A stretch of 64,000 nucleotides of DNA from Hesseltinella vesiculosa (Eukaryota; Mucoromycota; Mucoromycetes; Mucorales; Cunninghamellaceae): NCBI GenBank assembly GCA_002104935.1, contig MCGT01000005.1, positions 1-64,000 on the forward strand. Reading direction: 5' to 3'. A model generated the notes under the pieces. That model did no database searches. It worked only from the letters and a program-made list of their open reading frames with translations, and was not told the origin of the DNA. Positions 21,401 through 33,157 of this stretch are shown piece by piece (position 1 is the stretch's first letter; every line of letters starts with the position of its first letter). Position numbers and translations under genes: made by a program.

Positions 21401-22093
21401 ACAGCAATTGCAGCCCCAGGCCACCGGCCTCATGGCCTCGCCTGCTCAACCCATGCTGCCCAACCCTGCCTTCCAAGCTGCCAATCCCCAGCTGCCTTTT
21501 GGCCAGCAACCATTGCAGCAGCCCTTGTACATGCAACCCCAGCCTGCTACCTTGGCCCCAACCCCTGCTCCGCTCCAAGCCCAGCCCACAGGCCGTACCT
21601 GGATGTCAGCAAGTAAGTTCTAAAAAAAAAAGATTCATTTAGATTCACCTCTTTATCCAGCCCCTGACAATCCTTTTGGCAATGGCGCGATTCAAGTCCA
21701 ACCCACTGGGATGCAGCCGGCGCAACAGCCCGCCATGTTCCAACCAGCTCAACCCCAACAGCCATCACTTCAGCCTGCCCAAGTCTTTGCCTCGATGACC
21801 GGTGTCAATAATACGATGCAGCCTCAACAGCAACAGCAGCAGTCTGCGATGAGTAAGTTGTGGACCAAAGGAAGCCGGCCGAGGTGATTGATTGTGACTT
21901 CCTCTTCTTAGATCCCAATGATCCTTATGCTGTCTTCAAGAGCATGACGCCCAATGGCCCTAGTGTGTTCAATGGTCTGCAGCAGCCCATGCTAGCACCC
22001 CAGCAACCCCAGCAAACCGGTTTTTTGCCTCCACAGCAACAACAACAACAACAACAGCAGCAGCAGCAAGCCTTTTATGCAAACCGGTGGTGA
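18419..22093 (+). CDS. SLA1: actin-patch/endocytic adaptor Sla1
   Basis: Seven exons (18419-18613, 18676-18852, 18948-19010, 19073-20786, 20866-21612, 21661-21852, 21912-22093) give 1089 residues. Two N-terminal SH3 domains (KALYDYTPQADDELEI..., KALYDYEAQQEEELNF...) are followed by a third after about residue 215 (VVLYAFDGQADDELTV...). Next are a coiled, Gln/Ala/Glu-rich stretch, an SHD1 domain (VRTWTDRTGAFKVDAQFL ... NGVKIDVP) and an SHD2/SAM-like domain (GDGFHWFDYFAKINI ... MKALGLL). The tail is Pro/Gln-rich with QPTG repeats and NPF. Sla1 binds NPFxD cargo through SHD1, clathrin through its central region and actin regulators at endocytic sites. The exon 3/4 junction (GT at 19011) was chosen because the alternative 27-nt intron breaks frame. 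Confidence 0.93.
22034..22071 (+). repeat. CAA/CAG microsatellite encoding polyGln in SLA1
   Basis: A run of about 12 Gln codons (CAA then CAG) near the Sla1 C-terminus; it keeps frame and is probably length-variable. Confidence 0.8.
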
Positions 22094-22290
22094 GATCTCT
22101 TTGACTGCCACCACCTATCCTTTCTTTTTCCAACCTTCACCTCTTTTTGTCTTTGACCATTCTGTCCATGCATACCACGTTTTTTTTTTTTTTTTTTGTA
22201 ATGTATTTTTAGCATTTCCTTTCAAATTTTATCAAATTAAAAAATTAAAAAAAATCATATACAACTTTATTTCAAAGGAAGGGGGGGGAT

Positions 22291-24917
22291 TTAAAGTTTG
22301 ATACCGCGGTAGAAACTAGCATACATATTGACGCGGTCGATGGCTTGACCAGATTTGCGGATGGCGAGGGCTTCGACCTTGAAGCCGTGTTTTTCAAACA
22401 GGCGATTGTACCAGGGGACACAGCCGGCACTTCGCCAGTAGACTTGGCCACCGACTTGACAGGCACGAGCCATCTGCTTGATTTCGTCGTCGAGTTCATC
22501 GTGAGATTCGGGGTCAAACCAGTCCATATGGTCCATGACGACCATGCGAGTGAGGTAGTTGTCAGGCAGGCTTTGGAGCACGTTGAGGATGGAGTCGGTA
22601 TGGAGACGGAAGACGTCCAGAGCGGTCTTGAGTTTCTCGAAGCCGTCTTTTGTCAGGTAGCTAGGACAGCTGTCGCGATGGTAGTGCTGCATCATACACA
22701 GGTAGTAAAAGTATTGGTCTTGGCTGAGCAGGCTATGACCGGGGATGGGGTCCAGGGTGTCTTCAATATATTGTTGGGTGGTGCATTCTTGCAAGAACAT
22801 GTTCATTTGGTTCATGGGCACTGGAGGAAAACAAAGCGCGTGAGCGACCTTTTTTTTTTATCTCGTCCTTCTCCTTACCACCGAGGGCGTTCCACATGAA
22901 CATGGGGTTGTTGAGGATTTTGCGGATCATGGGGGAGAAGATGCATGGGCGGATTTTTTCCAACCAGATGGCCTTTTGTTCTTCAATGGTCTTGGCATGG
23001 CACATGGCTTCGACTTGACCGGAGAGGCCGTTCATGCGCACCCACCACTCAAAGATATTCAGAGCCAGACCGGAGTAACCGGTCTTGTAGAATTTGTGAG
23101 AGAAGCGGTCACTGTGCTGAGACCAGTATTGGAAGGCATAGGTGCTGAGGTTGGGTGACAGGGTTTCGTGGAGCAACGACTGGAAGTGTGGGTGACGGCC
23201 ATCACCAAACATACGCCAGACATCCTCATAGGGCAGGCTGGCAATCGAAGCCAATTTCAGTTCTAAAAGATGGTTCTGATCGAGAATAAAACGGAAGGTG
23301 AGTTTGAAAACAAAAGAAAAAAAATAGGGGGGGGGTTGGCAGGCGTGGGAAGAAGGGATGTCAAGAAAAAGAAAGTTGGGGAGGTTTACCTGGCAGGGGT
23401 TCAAGTCGATACAATGGATGCGCTTGGGTTTGTGTAGAGCATATTCGAGGGCATTGTCACCAGCAGAGGTGATGACAAACATGACATCGTCACTGGAAAG
23501 ATTGAGGTAGGACAGGTCGACGCGTGGGTCTTCCCAAGTGAAAGCATAGATATAGGATCGGAATTGGGTGTGACAGGGCAAGTCGGGTTGGTAATCGAGG
23601 CGCCATTGTTTGTTTTTTTGTGCGACGGTCAAGGCCGAGAAGGTGGAGGGAGCGAGTTTGGGTGAGGATTGGTTGGAAGCAAGGCTATCAATGTCGTCAT
23701 CGATCACAGCCGTAGACGACGCAAGGGTATTCTTGACAGCACTGCCGAGCCAGATATAGTAGGGGATTTGCACCAGGTAGGGCACAATGAAGTGGTTACG
23801 ACGATTCAGGCTCTTGACGGTACCAAATTTGTATTCCAGATAATCGCGGCGGCCAGGGGCCAAGTGGATGTGGTCAAATTCAAACCACATTTGCCAAAAA
23901 TAGCGCGTGAGCCAATGGCATTGACGGCGCAGGTGGGCCAACCCCCTTTCCGAAGCAGGGCTGGTGCGCCCTGACACATAGAAATCGCACACCCCCACGA
24001 CGCCATCAGCACAGAGAAGAGATTGCACTCGATCCACCACAGCAAAATACCCATCCATCATGGACACTAAAAAAAAAAAGTTGGAGTCAGATCAAAGCTA
24101 GTTCATGGACGGCTGACTTGCAAGAGTAGGACATGGTAACTAATTGGACACGACCATCCAATGGCACGTCGGCTTGGAAGGTGGAGGCATCTTGACAGAG
24201 CACAGTGACGTTGGTCCAGCCATTGCGTTTGAATCGTTCCTCGGCAATTTTACACAGCGAGGGTGTCAGGTCCACCAAGTAAACATGTTCAAATTGATCA
24301 ATAGGCAAAGACTTGTTCATTTGTTCAATGTTCCAACCTAAAAAAAAAAAAAAGACACGTCATGAATCGGCCCCCCTTCCCCCCCTCCCGACGCTATTCC
24401 TTTACCTGTGCCACCACCGAGGTCAATCCAGATGGGTTTACGGTTGCCATAGGTGCCATTAGCCAGTTGAGATTTCAGGTGAGCAGCGCTTAATTTGAGC
24501 ATTGTACGGCGACCTCGCAGTAAAGAATCTCGAGTGCGATCATAAACTAAAAAAAAAAAAATACGTCAATATCGGAGCAACAAGGGGGGCATGAAAGAGG
24601 AGGCAAAACGCGACCTTTTTTTTTCGAGCAGACTTACTGGAAGCTTGGTCTTGATAAAAAGATTCCAAACGGCTTTGATGATTATCATGTTTACCAAGAG
24701 GTTTGAAGAAGCAGGAATACATGAACATGAGTGGGGTTTTGACTTGATCCCAAGCGACACACATCGACAACAAGGTGCCGATCAGACTGAACAGTAGCGC
24801 ATGAGCCCATCGGTATTGAATCAAAAATGGCTGCAGTAGCTTGGCTTGCAAAGTCCAGTGGGTCAACCCAAGACATACTGGGATCCAGAACAGGCGTGAT
24901 GATGTTTGTTTCTTCAT
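22291..24917 (-). CDS. BTA1: betaine lipid (DGTS) synthase, BtaB-BtaA fusion
   Basis: Six minus-strand exons (24917-24638, 24546-24406, 24337-24122, 24066-23390, 23275-22879, 22820-22291) give 746 residues. Membrane segments lie in the first 90 residues. Residues 120-240 form a SAM methyltransferase with WIDLGGGTGWNIE and YLVDLTPSLCKIAEERF. The C-terminal DUF3419 domain holds FVITSAGDNALEYALHKPKR and HCIDLNPCQ, the SAM-binding part of the 3-amino-3-carboxypropyl transferase. Together they make diacylglyceryl-N,N,N-trimethylhomoserine, which replaces phosphatidylcholine when phosphate is scarce. Methyltransferase first, transferase second is the fungal order. Intron 3 must use a GC donor (GCAAGT, 24121-24120) to keep frame. 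Confidence 0.93.
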
Positions 24918-25684
24918 GGTCTTTTTTTCAAATAAAAAAATGGAGATTGGAGAAAAAAGGAGAAGAGGTAAAAAAAATAAAAAAAAAAAAGGGAGACAAA
25001 AAATGCGGATCTTGAGGGGAATCCAAAAAAAAGGTTTGTTCCAAAACGAGATTATCCTTGCATCCATTCGCATTACTATGATTTCGTGACACAACAAAAA
25101 AAGTGAAGGTTGTTGGATACCTTTAAGCAAACAAGAACACGAAGACGTGCTGAAATGATGGGTGAGTAGGAAAAGGTCCCATGACGAGGGATTTAAAAAA
25201 AGACAGTTTTTTTGCATGTTTCTTTTTTTTTTTTTTTTTTTTTTTACCCCAAACTTTTTTTTGAGCCAATGAAGCAGAGAGAAAGCGTCACCTTGGTGAA
25301 AAGCAACGATCATCTTTGGCAAACAGAAAAAAAAGTTCCTTGGGGACTTGCGATGAAAATGCACATTTCCATATTTGGACAGGTTGCGTTTTACACAATG
25401 ATCTTGAATCATGCCGTCGCTGGCTTTGATTTGATTCGCCCATTGTCATGGTCCATTGCTTCAAAATTAAAGTTTTGAGCCATGGAAAAAAAAAGTGCAG
25501 AACGTGCCTTGACCTGCTTTTTCATCATATATTATATTCATGCCGGAAACTCATTTATCGAGGTGATGTTTATTCATTTCAAATCTTTTATTATTTTTTT
25601 TTCTGCAAGCAAACAAAAACATTATCTTTTGATGCCCTTCCAACAGGACAAGGGAGGCTTCTCGGAAGCAAAGTTTTTTTTTTT
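24918..25684. other. intergenic region
   Basis: The promoter of the betaine-lipid synthase and the 3' flank of the homeodomain gene. It is marked by A and T homopolymers (for example 25220-25245). The long minus-strand frame here (to 25412) is driven by poly(T/A) and judged non-coding. Confidence 0.4.
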
Positions 25685-27466
25685 TCAGATGCACGTCAAA
25701 TCCTCGGGCAGGCCATGGTCTCTTCGCCATTGTAAGAAATCGCCATAGGTTTTGACATGGGTGGAGGGGTCTTTGACCAATTGCTTGAAGCAGGCGAGGG
25801 CTCGGTGGAAGCGACGCTTGTGATTGGAGAACCAGTACGTGATATTTCTTGGCTTGAGCCCGGTGCGTTGCACGACCTGACGACGTTGTTCCTTGGTCAG
25901 CTTGTCACGTTTGCTGTAGACGTTGAAGAACATGTTCATCAGGTACTCTGTGGTGTCGGCATCATAGGACGTAGCTGTGCGGCCTCGGCCAGCTTGCTTG
26001 TTTGGTGGCAGCCTGGCCTTGCGGCTTTTCTTTATGGGTGGATGGGATGTCACACAGAACGGCATGCGATGGCCCCTGGATCGTCCAGAGAAATAGAAAT
26101 GACATCATGTTAGAAGAGTGAGAGATGGCTTTTTTTTTTACCTGGGCGGAGGTGTTCCATAAATGTGTGATAGGTCCTTGTCCAATTTTTCTTCGGCATT
26201 GGTATCACCCAAAGTATCCAAATCATCAGCGTCGTCCTGGTCGCTGAGGGAGTAGTCTTCATCGCTAAAGGAGGTGGGCTTGGGCTTCTTGAGTTGGGGC
26301 TCATCGTCTTCGTCCAAGGTCGACAGGCCCGAGGAACAGCTGGCGGTGGGAGACGAGCAAGTGGTGGGCTTCTGGCGGTGGCAGGGCGCAGGCGTCGCAG
26401 GCATGGACCAGGCCCCACCCGAGGGAGACAAGGTGACGGGCGTATCCATTTCGAGCGGCGTCCCGGGCCAGGACGACAGGCCGTCACTCAAGATCGGTGG
26501 CACCAGCAGGCCTTGAGGACCACTGCCACAAGGCTGTGGAGGTCGTTCAAAGTAGCCTGCAGCAGTGGATGGCAAGGGCGAGATGGTAGGCATGTCATAG
26601 ATTGGCCGTGCAGCCGGTTGATGGAACAGCAAGGCAGGGGGATAGGCAGCATCGTCCATCACCGTCCAATCTTGCTGGAGCGAGGACTTGGTGGTGGTGG
26701 TGGTGGTGGTGGTGGTCGTTGTCGTGAGCGAGGAGGAGATAGACCAGAGTTGGACGGGCTGGCAGGTGGACACGGGGGGAAACCAAAGGAAAAAAGGAGG
26801 CCGAGCTTGGAGCGGAGCACCGTCGCCGGCGGGTGATGTACCTAGTGTAGATTCATGCCAGTCGTCATTGCCCAAAGCATCGACAGAGTCAACCGCATGG
26901 CCAACGCGAAGGGAAGCATGGCCAAGGATAACCGACTTGAACTGATGGTAAATGGGCAGGGCGACCATGACGGGAGATTGATTGAGACGGGCGCCATTCT
27001 CGACCATGACCAAGAGCCGGTCGGCGATGTCGAGGCGCCCAAGAAGGCTTTTCATCGCCAAAACGAGGTGATCTGTCGAGGCATCAGGCTCATCTTCTTG
27101 AAGGAGCTGCTGGTGGATGTTGGCAGGGTGACCATACATAGTCAAGCGGTCAGCTAGCCGCTGGGAGACTTGAGCAAAGTAAGCATGGGCTTTGAGGCGG
27201 CTGGCCGGGTCGATGGCCATGAGAATGCATTCTTGGAACTGTCGCCAGCACGACGCAAGGAAACCAAAGTCCTGATGCTGGAAAAAGCAGGGCAGGCTAG
27301 GAAAGAAGAGAAAAAAATCCACGAGCTGAATCTGGTCGGGCGTCTCTGTGGCTCCAGATCCGTCCTCCTCATACCGCCCGTCCTCCACGGCTTCTTCTGG
27401 TTGGATCTGGCCCATTTGACACTTGGTCACCGCCTGTTGGCGATGTGATAAGACCCATTCGCTCAT
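25685..27466 (-). CDS. homeodomain transcription factor
   Basis: Two main minus-strand exons (27466 to about 26149, about 26078-25685) give a protein of up to about 570 residues. A further intron of about 50 nt, in frame either way, may remove a Phe-rich stretch near 27330-27280. The homeodomain is in the last exon: basic arm KKSRKARLPPNKQAGRGRT, helices around LMNMFFNVYSKRDKLTKEQRRQVVQRTG, and recognition helix NITYWFSNHKRRFHRAL with W48, F49 and N51 kept. The rest is low complexity, with a run of 12 or more Thr from an ACC microsatellite (26688-26724) and an acidic C-terminal linker. It should bind DNA in the nucleus; targets are unknown. No sex-locus neighbours are present. Confidence 0.85.
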
Positions 27467-27941
27467 CAAAGCTAATAAATAAAAAATTGTAAAGAAAAAA
27501 AAAAGATGAGGTGGCGTCCCAAGGAAAAAGAAAAAGGAGTGAAAAGCGGAGCTTCCCCCAAATTGGTCGCGTGTTTCCAAGTTCTCAGTCAAATCAGCAT
27601 ACGCTCATCTGTACTCTTGTCTCATCTCTCTCTATTTTTATTTGTTTTGTCATGATCTCCTACCATCTATTAAAATAAATGCATAAAAAAAAACCTGGTT
27701 CATACTTGAAATGTTGTTACAGTGTCATTGCTGGCACTTTTTTTTTTTTTTTCTTGCTTGCCCTTGGACAGCATCCGAGAAAATGGGAGGGATGAAGGGG
27801 GATCAGCAATTACCTAATTTGTGAAACAAAAGAATCATGGTACAAAGAACAAGATGCCAATGATAGTTCTTTGTTATTCAAACGGAAGAAAACAACCACG
27901 AAAAGTTGGGAACGGTGGCTGCGTGCCTTATTTAGATGATG
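27467..27941. other. intergenic, promoter of homeodomain gene
   Basis: A/T-rich sequence with TATTAAAATAAAT and a 20-base T run near 27740. No gene recognised. Confidence 0.35.
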
Positions 27942-28148
27942 TCAGTGTGATAGAGGCGTGGGGGAAAGGTCATTGTTGTGCCAGGAGTAAGGAAAGGTCA
28001 GATCACTTCTGAAGCCGTGACATGTAAAAAAAAAAAAGAACCAAGTTTGACAAAATAGAATCATGGCACAGGCCATGCTCAGGGGGTTGTCAACGTATTT
28101 CCACCAGCCAGACTGGGGGAAGACCTTGACCAGTGCATAGGCCGACAT
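27942..28148 (-). CDS. possible small hypothetical membrane protein
   Basis: A minus-strand ATG at 28148 opens MSAYALVKVFPQSGWWKYVDNP..., followed by a hydrophobic segment (SMACAMILFCQTW). A GT-AG intron inside the poly(T) part that follows is possible. The frame has a protein-like composition until that point, but no family is recognised and the ORF is short. It lies alone between the homeodomain and hydrolase genes. Confidence 0.25.
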   Translation of the reverse strand: MSAYALVKVFPQSGWWKYVDNPLSMACAMILFCQTWFFFFFTCHGFRSDLTFPYSWHNNDLSPTPLSH

Positions 28149-28665
28149 GATTAGCTCTACAGCAGGCTATCCCGAAGGGTTGCTTTTTGACCGTGGTCAT
28201 TTCTCATCATGCACAAGCTTATGCATCAACTCTGAAATAAATCAAAAAAAGCTGTGTGTAGTCTGTGAGTCAGATGGGCATGGAGGAAATGGCGACTGAC
28301 AAGGTCAAGCATGGATAGAAGCGGATCTTGCCGGTTCACCAAGCTTGCCATGGCAATTCTACTCGGCGAACAGTGTCGATGGTTCAAATCACAGACCACC
28401 TGGTAGACTTCACATTGTCAGGTTGAGGCATGGCAAAAAACACACGGCTTTTCCAGCCTCATTTCTGACTGCTGGTGGGTGGGATCGGGCGGAAGGCCTA
28501 CAGAGACACTGCTCCCGTTCATCTCCCCGCGGGATTTACTCAGTGGACTTGACGGCCAATAGCAAGGGAAAGCTGGCGACGGTAAGGAATGGCAGCACGT
28601 ACCGCTTTATGCATGAAATGGGCTTTTTATTGTCGCGAAAAAAAAAATGAAAGGATGAAGCAAGT
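28149..28665. other. gene-poor intergenic region
   Basis: No supported gene. A GGTTCAAATC motif near 28382 was checked as a tRNA B box, but flanking bases do not form T or acceptor stems. Confidence 0.35.
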
Positions 28666-30061
28666 TTATGCTTCGATTTTTTCAGACACCGACCGATAAT
28701 TAGCACGTGTGTGCTTGCGCTTGGAGTATTGCCACACGGCTAAAGTGATCACCATGGCAACAGTGACGACAACCACAAAGAGCATCCAATGACGGAGCTC
28801 CAGATCACGGTCCATGGCATGGGTATAGGGTATGAGGATGATTTCCTGTTCGTCCAAGTTGTCCCACATGTCGGCTAAGAGGTGAGAATGGGGCAGGGCA
28901 CGGTAGATGGGCGACCGGATGATACTTTCGGTCGTGAGCAAAAGTCGGTGGGTCTTTGCCTTTTGAGCGCTCATGGAAGGCGCGAATGAGCCTGCACGGA
29001 GGATGACGTTGGCCAGAAAGTAGTGGATGCCTATGGGCAAGAAAAAAAAAAAAAGGCATCAGCCGATGGCCACCGTGTAGCTTTTTCCTGGGTTACCACC
29101 GGTGAAATGAGTGCGGTCCCACCAGACATAAGTATCTATGGATTTAGCGTCGCAGTGGGTTTCACAGTCGTCCCAGTAAGCAGTGTCGGTGTTGGAGAAA
29201 CCAAAGGACCCGGGGTCGCTGGCGATGTCGTCCAAGAGTTGGTGTGCGTCGATGATATCCAGCTTGAGTCGAGGATAGTTGTCATTCAGGGTCTGGGCAT
29301 GCTCGCGCAGCTGCCGGTTTAATTCGACCACAGCTTCTTGTCTTTCTTCAGCCATGGTCGACTTTTGGAAGAAGGGCATTTTCTCCATCGGGGGCAGATT
29401 GATCAGTAGGATCTTGTCGGCATTGAGAAGGCGGTGCAGGGTTTCCTAAAACAGCACGAGAATGAAAAAAAAAAAAAAGTCAGCGCTGTGGTCCGTCCTG
29501 CAGCCTCTTTCCCCACGTACAATTTGATAAGCTAAGCAGGCGCTGATGGCGTCTAATGGAGGGGAAACTGTTTTTGAAAGAAGATCTTGTGAGTCAGGGC
29601 ATTTTCTTTCCAGGACCGTCAATAAAATCATACCAGGAGTTTCCTTGTAGAGAAGATGCACGTCATTGATGCCGACCCAGAAAGCGTAGACAGTGTCGCT
29701 CGGATCAAAGTCAAGTTCTTGACGATAAAAATATTCGACTTGATCCATGATGCTGGGCGTGTTGTAGTAGATGCTTGTGGTATTGGGATAGAGCGCATTG
29801 TCGCACACCGACCCGCTGTAAGCAAAGCTGTGTAGGCTTGCGTTCCAAGCGGCAGCGACATGTTCACTCCACACGGGTCCATTGGTCCAACGCTGAAAGT
29901 TGCCCACGTCTTAAAAAAAAAATAAAACGGATCAGATCGTCGGCCGGGCTTATCAACGCCTTCGGAGTTTTACCTGAATAAGAGTCGCCAAAGACAACCA
30001 GGTTTTCAATGGCTAAAATAAGGGCAGGGAAAAATAGAAAGGAGAGGAGAGAAGTCAGCAT
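28666..30061 (-). CDS. GDSL/SGNH hydrolase with signal peptide and C-terminal anchor
   Basis: A minus-strand gene of about five exons and about 390 residues. It opens with MLTSLLSFLFFPALILA, a signal peptide, directly followed by ENLVVFGDSYSD, SGNH block I with the nucleophile Ser. Block III is FWVGINDVH, and WWDRTHFTGG carries the catalytic Asp and His near the end of the fold. A membrane segment, HWMLFVVVVTVAMVITLAVW, lies near the C-terminus, followed by a short basic tail (YSKRKHTRANYRSV). The enzyme should act outside the plasma membrane or in the secretory lumen on esters of lipids or sugars; the substrate is unknown. The ATG at 30061 was chosen because it starts the signal peptide. Confidence 0.88.
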
Positions 30062-30838
30062 TTCAAAGGAAATGTACAAGATAAAAGGAATGACAGTAGG
30101 AAAAAACGGAAAGAAAAAAAAAAAAAGAGGATGAAGAAAGGGAAAAGAGGGTGATCGTTTTTCAAAACGGTTTTTCATATGCCAGGTTACACACACGAAC
30201 GGCTGGAAATCTTGACATGCCAAACTAATTTACCCTCACAGGAATCATTCCCATGGCAACTAGGACCACTTCTTTATTTTCTATCCAAACTAAATCATCC
30301 ATTAAGAACGTTCTATCTAGTATTTTTTTTTTTATCGTCCACATGAAAAATAAAGCCAGATGCCTGCCTGCCTGCCGTCAAAACAGAAAAAGTTGCATTG
30401 GATTGCGGAGTTTCAAGGAGATGCCTTTAGCTGGGCTCTTACGCTTGGCTACTTGCATTGAAAAAAAGCAAATGTTTTAAAAAAAGTGATCGCCTGTCGT
30501 ACCTGGGTGTGCGGGAAGCCATGTGGATGGCAAGTCCGAGAACAAGGTTCGCTTACCGCGGAGCGCAGCAAGAAAGAGCCAAGGACAAGCGACTCTGGGG
30601 TGACACGAGGCACGTTTGTTTTCAAGAGGGACATGGAATCCAAACACTGACCTCCTTTTGTCTTGCAAACACCTCGGTTTCTTTCCGACAGTTTACTAAA
30701 CTTTCACCATGTACAATAGAAAACGATCGACATGAAGGGACGCACGGAGCTACATCAAAATTTAAAAAAAAAAACAAAAAAAAAGGGTGCTGTTCGTTTT
30801 GATGGTCTCTCGCGTCAAGATTGGCAGCCACTTTTATT
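30062..30838. other. intergenic region
   Basis: A stretch of A/T-rich DNA between two minus-strand genes. Short open frames on both strands show no motif. 3' UTR of the upstream transporter and promoter of the hydrolase are expected here. Confidence 0.35.
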
Positions 30839-32812
30839 CTAACCAGAAAAATTTTGATCATAGTTCATGTACAAGGGCATCAGAGCAAAGACAATAAAGA
30901 CAACCCAGGCAGCTACGAGCCAAAAGGTGTACAAGCCAGCATAGACCCAGGAGGAGGAGCTGCGGAGTCGGTTGCCGGTGATTTGGCGGAGATGGGTTTC
31001 ATCATCGTCTTCGTTGTGGGCGGTCGTGGGCACATGGTCGGTGTCGACTGTCGAGACGCATGCCGGTGTTTTTTCCACCTCTTGAGGAGGGTCTTCCGGG
31101 GTATGAGGGGCAGGGGTATCGTGTTTTTCCAAACCGGCTAAGCGATGGTCGCGTTCGTGTTTGTCGGCCTGGAGCCAGCCGTCCAGCATGGTGCGGTCCA
31201 TCCACCAGAACATCACAGCTACGGCCACGGACATGCACGCCAGCACCAAGTACAAGATCATGACGCTTTCGTATTCAAACATGAGATCGTGTTGGTCGTC
31301 GTTGGTATCACCGTCATGATAGGTCAGGTCCTGCACGTAGCCGACGAGCACCGACACGATGGTGGTGCCGATGTTGTTGGCGCACTTGTGCAGCCCCATG
31401 GCCAGGCCGGACAGTTCGTGGGGCAGCATCAATGGGCCTGAGGAGATGATGGCGATTGGGCCAAACGACAATGCACTGGAGAAGATCAGCATGCCGATGA
31501 CGGGCGACGCCATGGTGTAGCCCAGCAACAGCATCGACAGCACGAGCAGACAGGCACCGAAGATCAAACAATACAGCCGTTTGCCATAGCGATGGATCAA
31601 GATCCCAAGCACCGGTGCTAGGACAATCGGCATGGCTTGTGACAAACTACTTTGGTACTAAAAAAAAAAAAGGATTGAGGGAAGCTGAGATCGTTTCTTT
31701 GATGCCTACCCCGGCCATGACTTCATCTGTTGCAAATCGAAATTCGATGAATTCACTAAGGTTTGAAACAAAGCGTGAGTATCTCGTGGGAGGACAGGGA
31801 GCTCTTTACGTTGCGACGTCGTCAAAGCTGCTGAGGACACTGGACATGACGAGCTGGAGCCAAGGCACCATCCAAAAGATGCTGGGCAGGTAAACGATCC
31901 AGCGAAATACCCAGCGCATCATCGTCCACATGGAGGTATAGACAGGCAAGGGACGGTGTTGATCGACGAGAATGACTTGGCCTGTGCCGGTGATGGAGCC
32001 GCAGCGATACATCAGGTACCAATACACGCCATTGGTCAAGAAGCCAACAGCACAGATCATGGTCGCGATAAAGATGGGAGCGTGGGGATTGGCGGTGCTG
32101 CGGATGATGGGATAGCAGATCATCTTGGCCACCCATTGCACAAGTCTAGACCAGGCCAGGGTCACGCCCAAGACAATGCTCAGCTGTTGGTTGCGGAACC
32201 ATTTGGAGATGATGGCTTCTTGCATTGTTACCTACAAGGCGTCAAAAAATGAGCTGGCTGGCGCAGTGGCTTGCACTTACAATCATGCCTCCACCAAGAC
32301 CATAAATGATTTGCCCAGTCACCATGGCAGGGTAGTTTCCTTGAGCGGCCGCCAGCGACACAATGATGGAACCAATGAAAATGGTAGCGCTCACCAAAGC
32401 GGTGGAACGCACGGAGCCTAATCGAGACGAGGTGTCATCCACAAAGGCCCCGGCAAACAAGGGCAGGATTGTGTTCACCAAAGTGACAGCTGACATTAGG
32501 ATGCCAAACTCAGTGTTGTTGATGCTCATTGTCTTTGCAAAACGTTAGCTTTTTATGATGACAGCCAATTCTATTTTTATTGACATCACTTACCGTTTTT
32601 AGACTGGCCTTGAGTGTGCCCATGGTGGCTGACATAAAATGGCTGCCCGCTACGAAAAAAGAGTGAGGGGAAGCAGGGCAATGGTGCGTTTGATTACCTG
32701 GAAGGAGCAGCATGCAAATGACAATGGCTGTCTTGGTTTGCCATGAGCCTTGAATGGGAGGAGCATGGCCAAGATTACTGATCTCGAGATCAGGTTTCGC
32801 CTGGTCTTTCAT
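30839..32812 (-). CDS. major facilitator superfamily transporter, MFSD1-like
   Basis: A minus-strand gene of about five exons. The N-terminus has a soluble lead (MKDQAKPDLEISNLGHAPPI), then membrane segments. MSINNTEFGILMSAVTLVNTILPLFAGAFVDDTSSRLGSVRS contains the MFS loop 2-3 signature region (GAFVDDTSSRLG). QIIYGLGGGMIV and a second half with the APVLGILIHRYGKR loop repeat the pattern. A charged loop near the end (DKHERDHRLAGLEKHDTPAPH) precedes the last segment. The order and motifs resemble MFSD1, which in animals exports dipeptides from lysosomes; by analogy this may sit in the vacuole. Substrate assignment is inference. Confidence 0.85.
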
Positions 32813-33157
32813 TATTCAGCACAAGTAATGAGCAAGAATGGAAAAAGGGAGGCCAATGTGAGAGAAATCAACAAAGTTGAAGAAAAGAATGGAAATGGAA
32901 AAGAAAGAAGATCTACAACAATACAACTGGGGAGTGGCAAAAGACGGAAAATCGGGAGCAAGGAGGAAAAACGGATGCTGGATTGGCACTTTAATTTTTG
33001 TCAGGCACCTTTTTCTTGCCATTGGCTGATCGTTCCAAAAAAAGATCGACCATCCCCAGAAACAGTTGGAGTGGGACAAAGTTCTCTTTTGTTCTAACAA
33101 ACAAAAATCTCATCTCTTTATTAAATTGAACTTTCCCGAAAATGTAATATGAAAACG
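32813..33157. other. intergenic region
   Basis: Promoter of the MFS gene and 3' flank of the GGA gene. It has a reversed CCAAT box (ATTGG) near 33021 and no supported ORF. Confidence 0.35.

Noticed and set aside
24540..25412. Long minus-strand frame continuing upstream of the BTA1 start
   Set aside because: The upstream 165 codons are Phe/Lys from homopolymers. The BTA1 ATG at 24917 begins the conserved-looking N-terminal membrane part.
28376..28392. tRNA B-box-like GGTTCAAATC
   Set aside because: No complementary T stem, no A box at the right distance and no acceptor stem. No tRNA is supported anywhere in the window.
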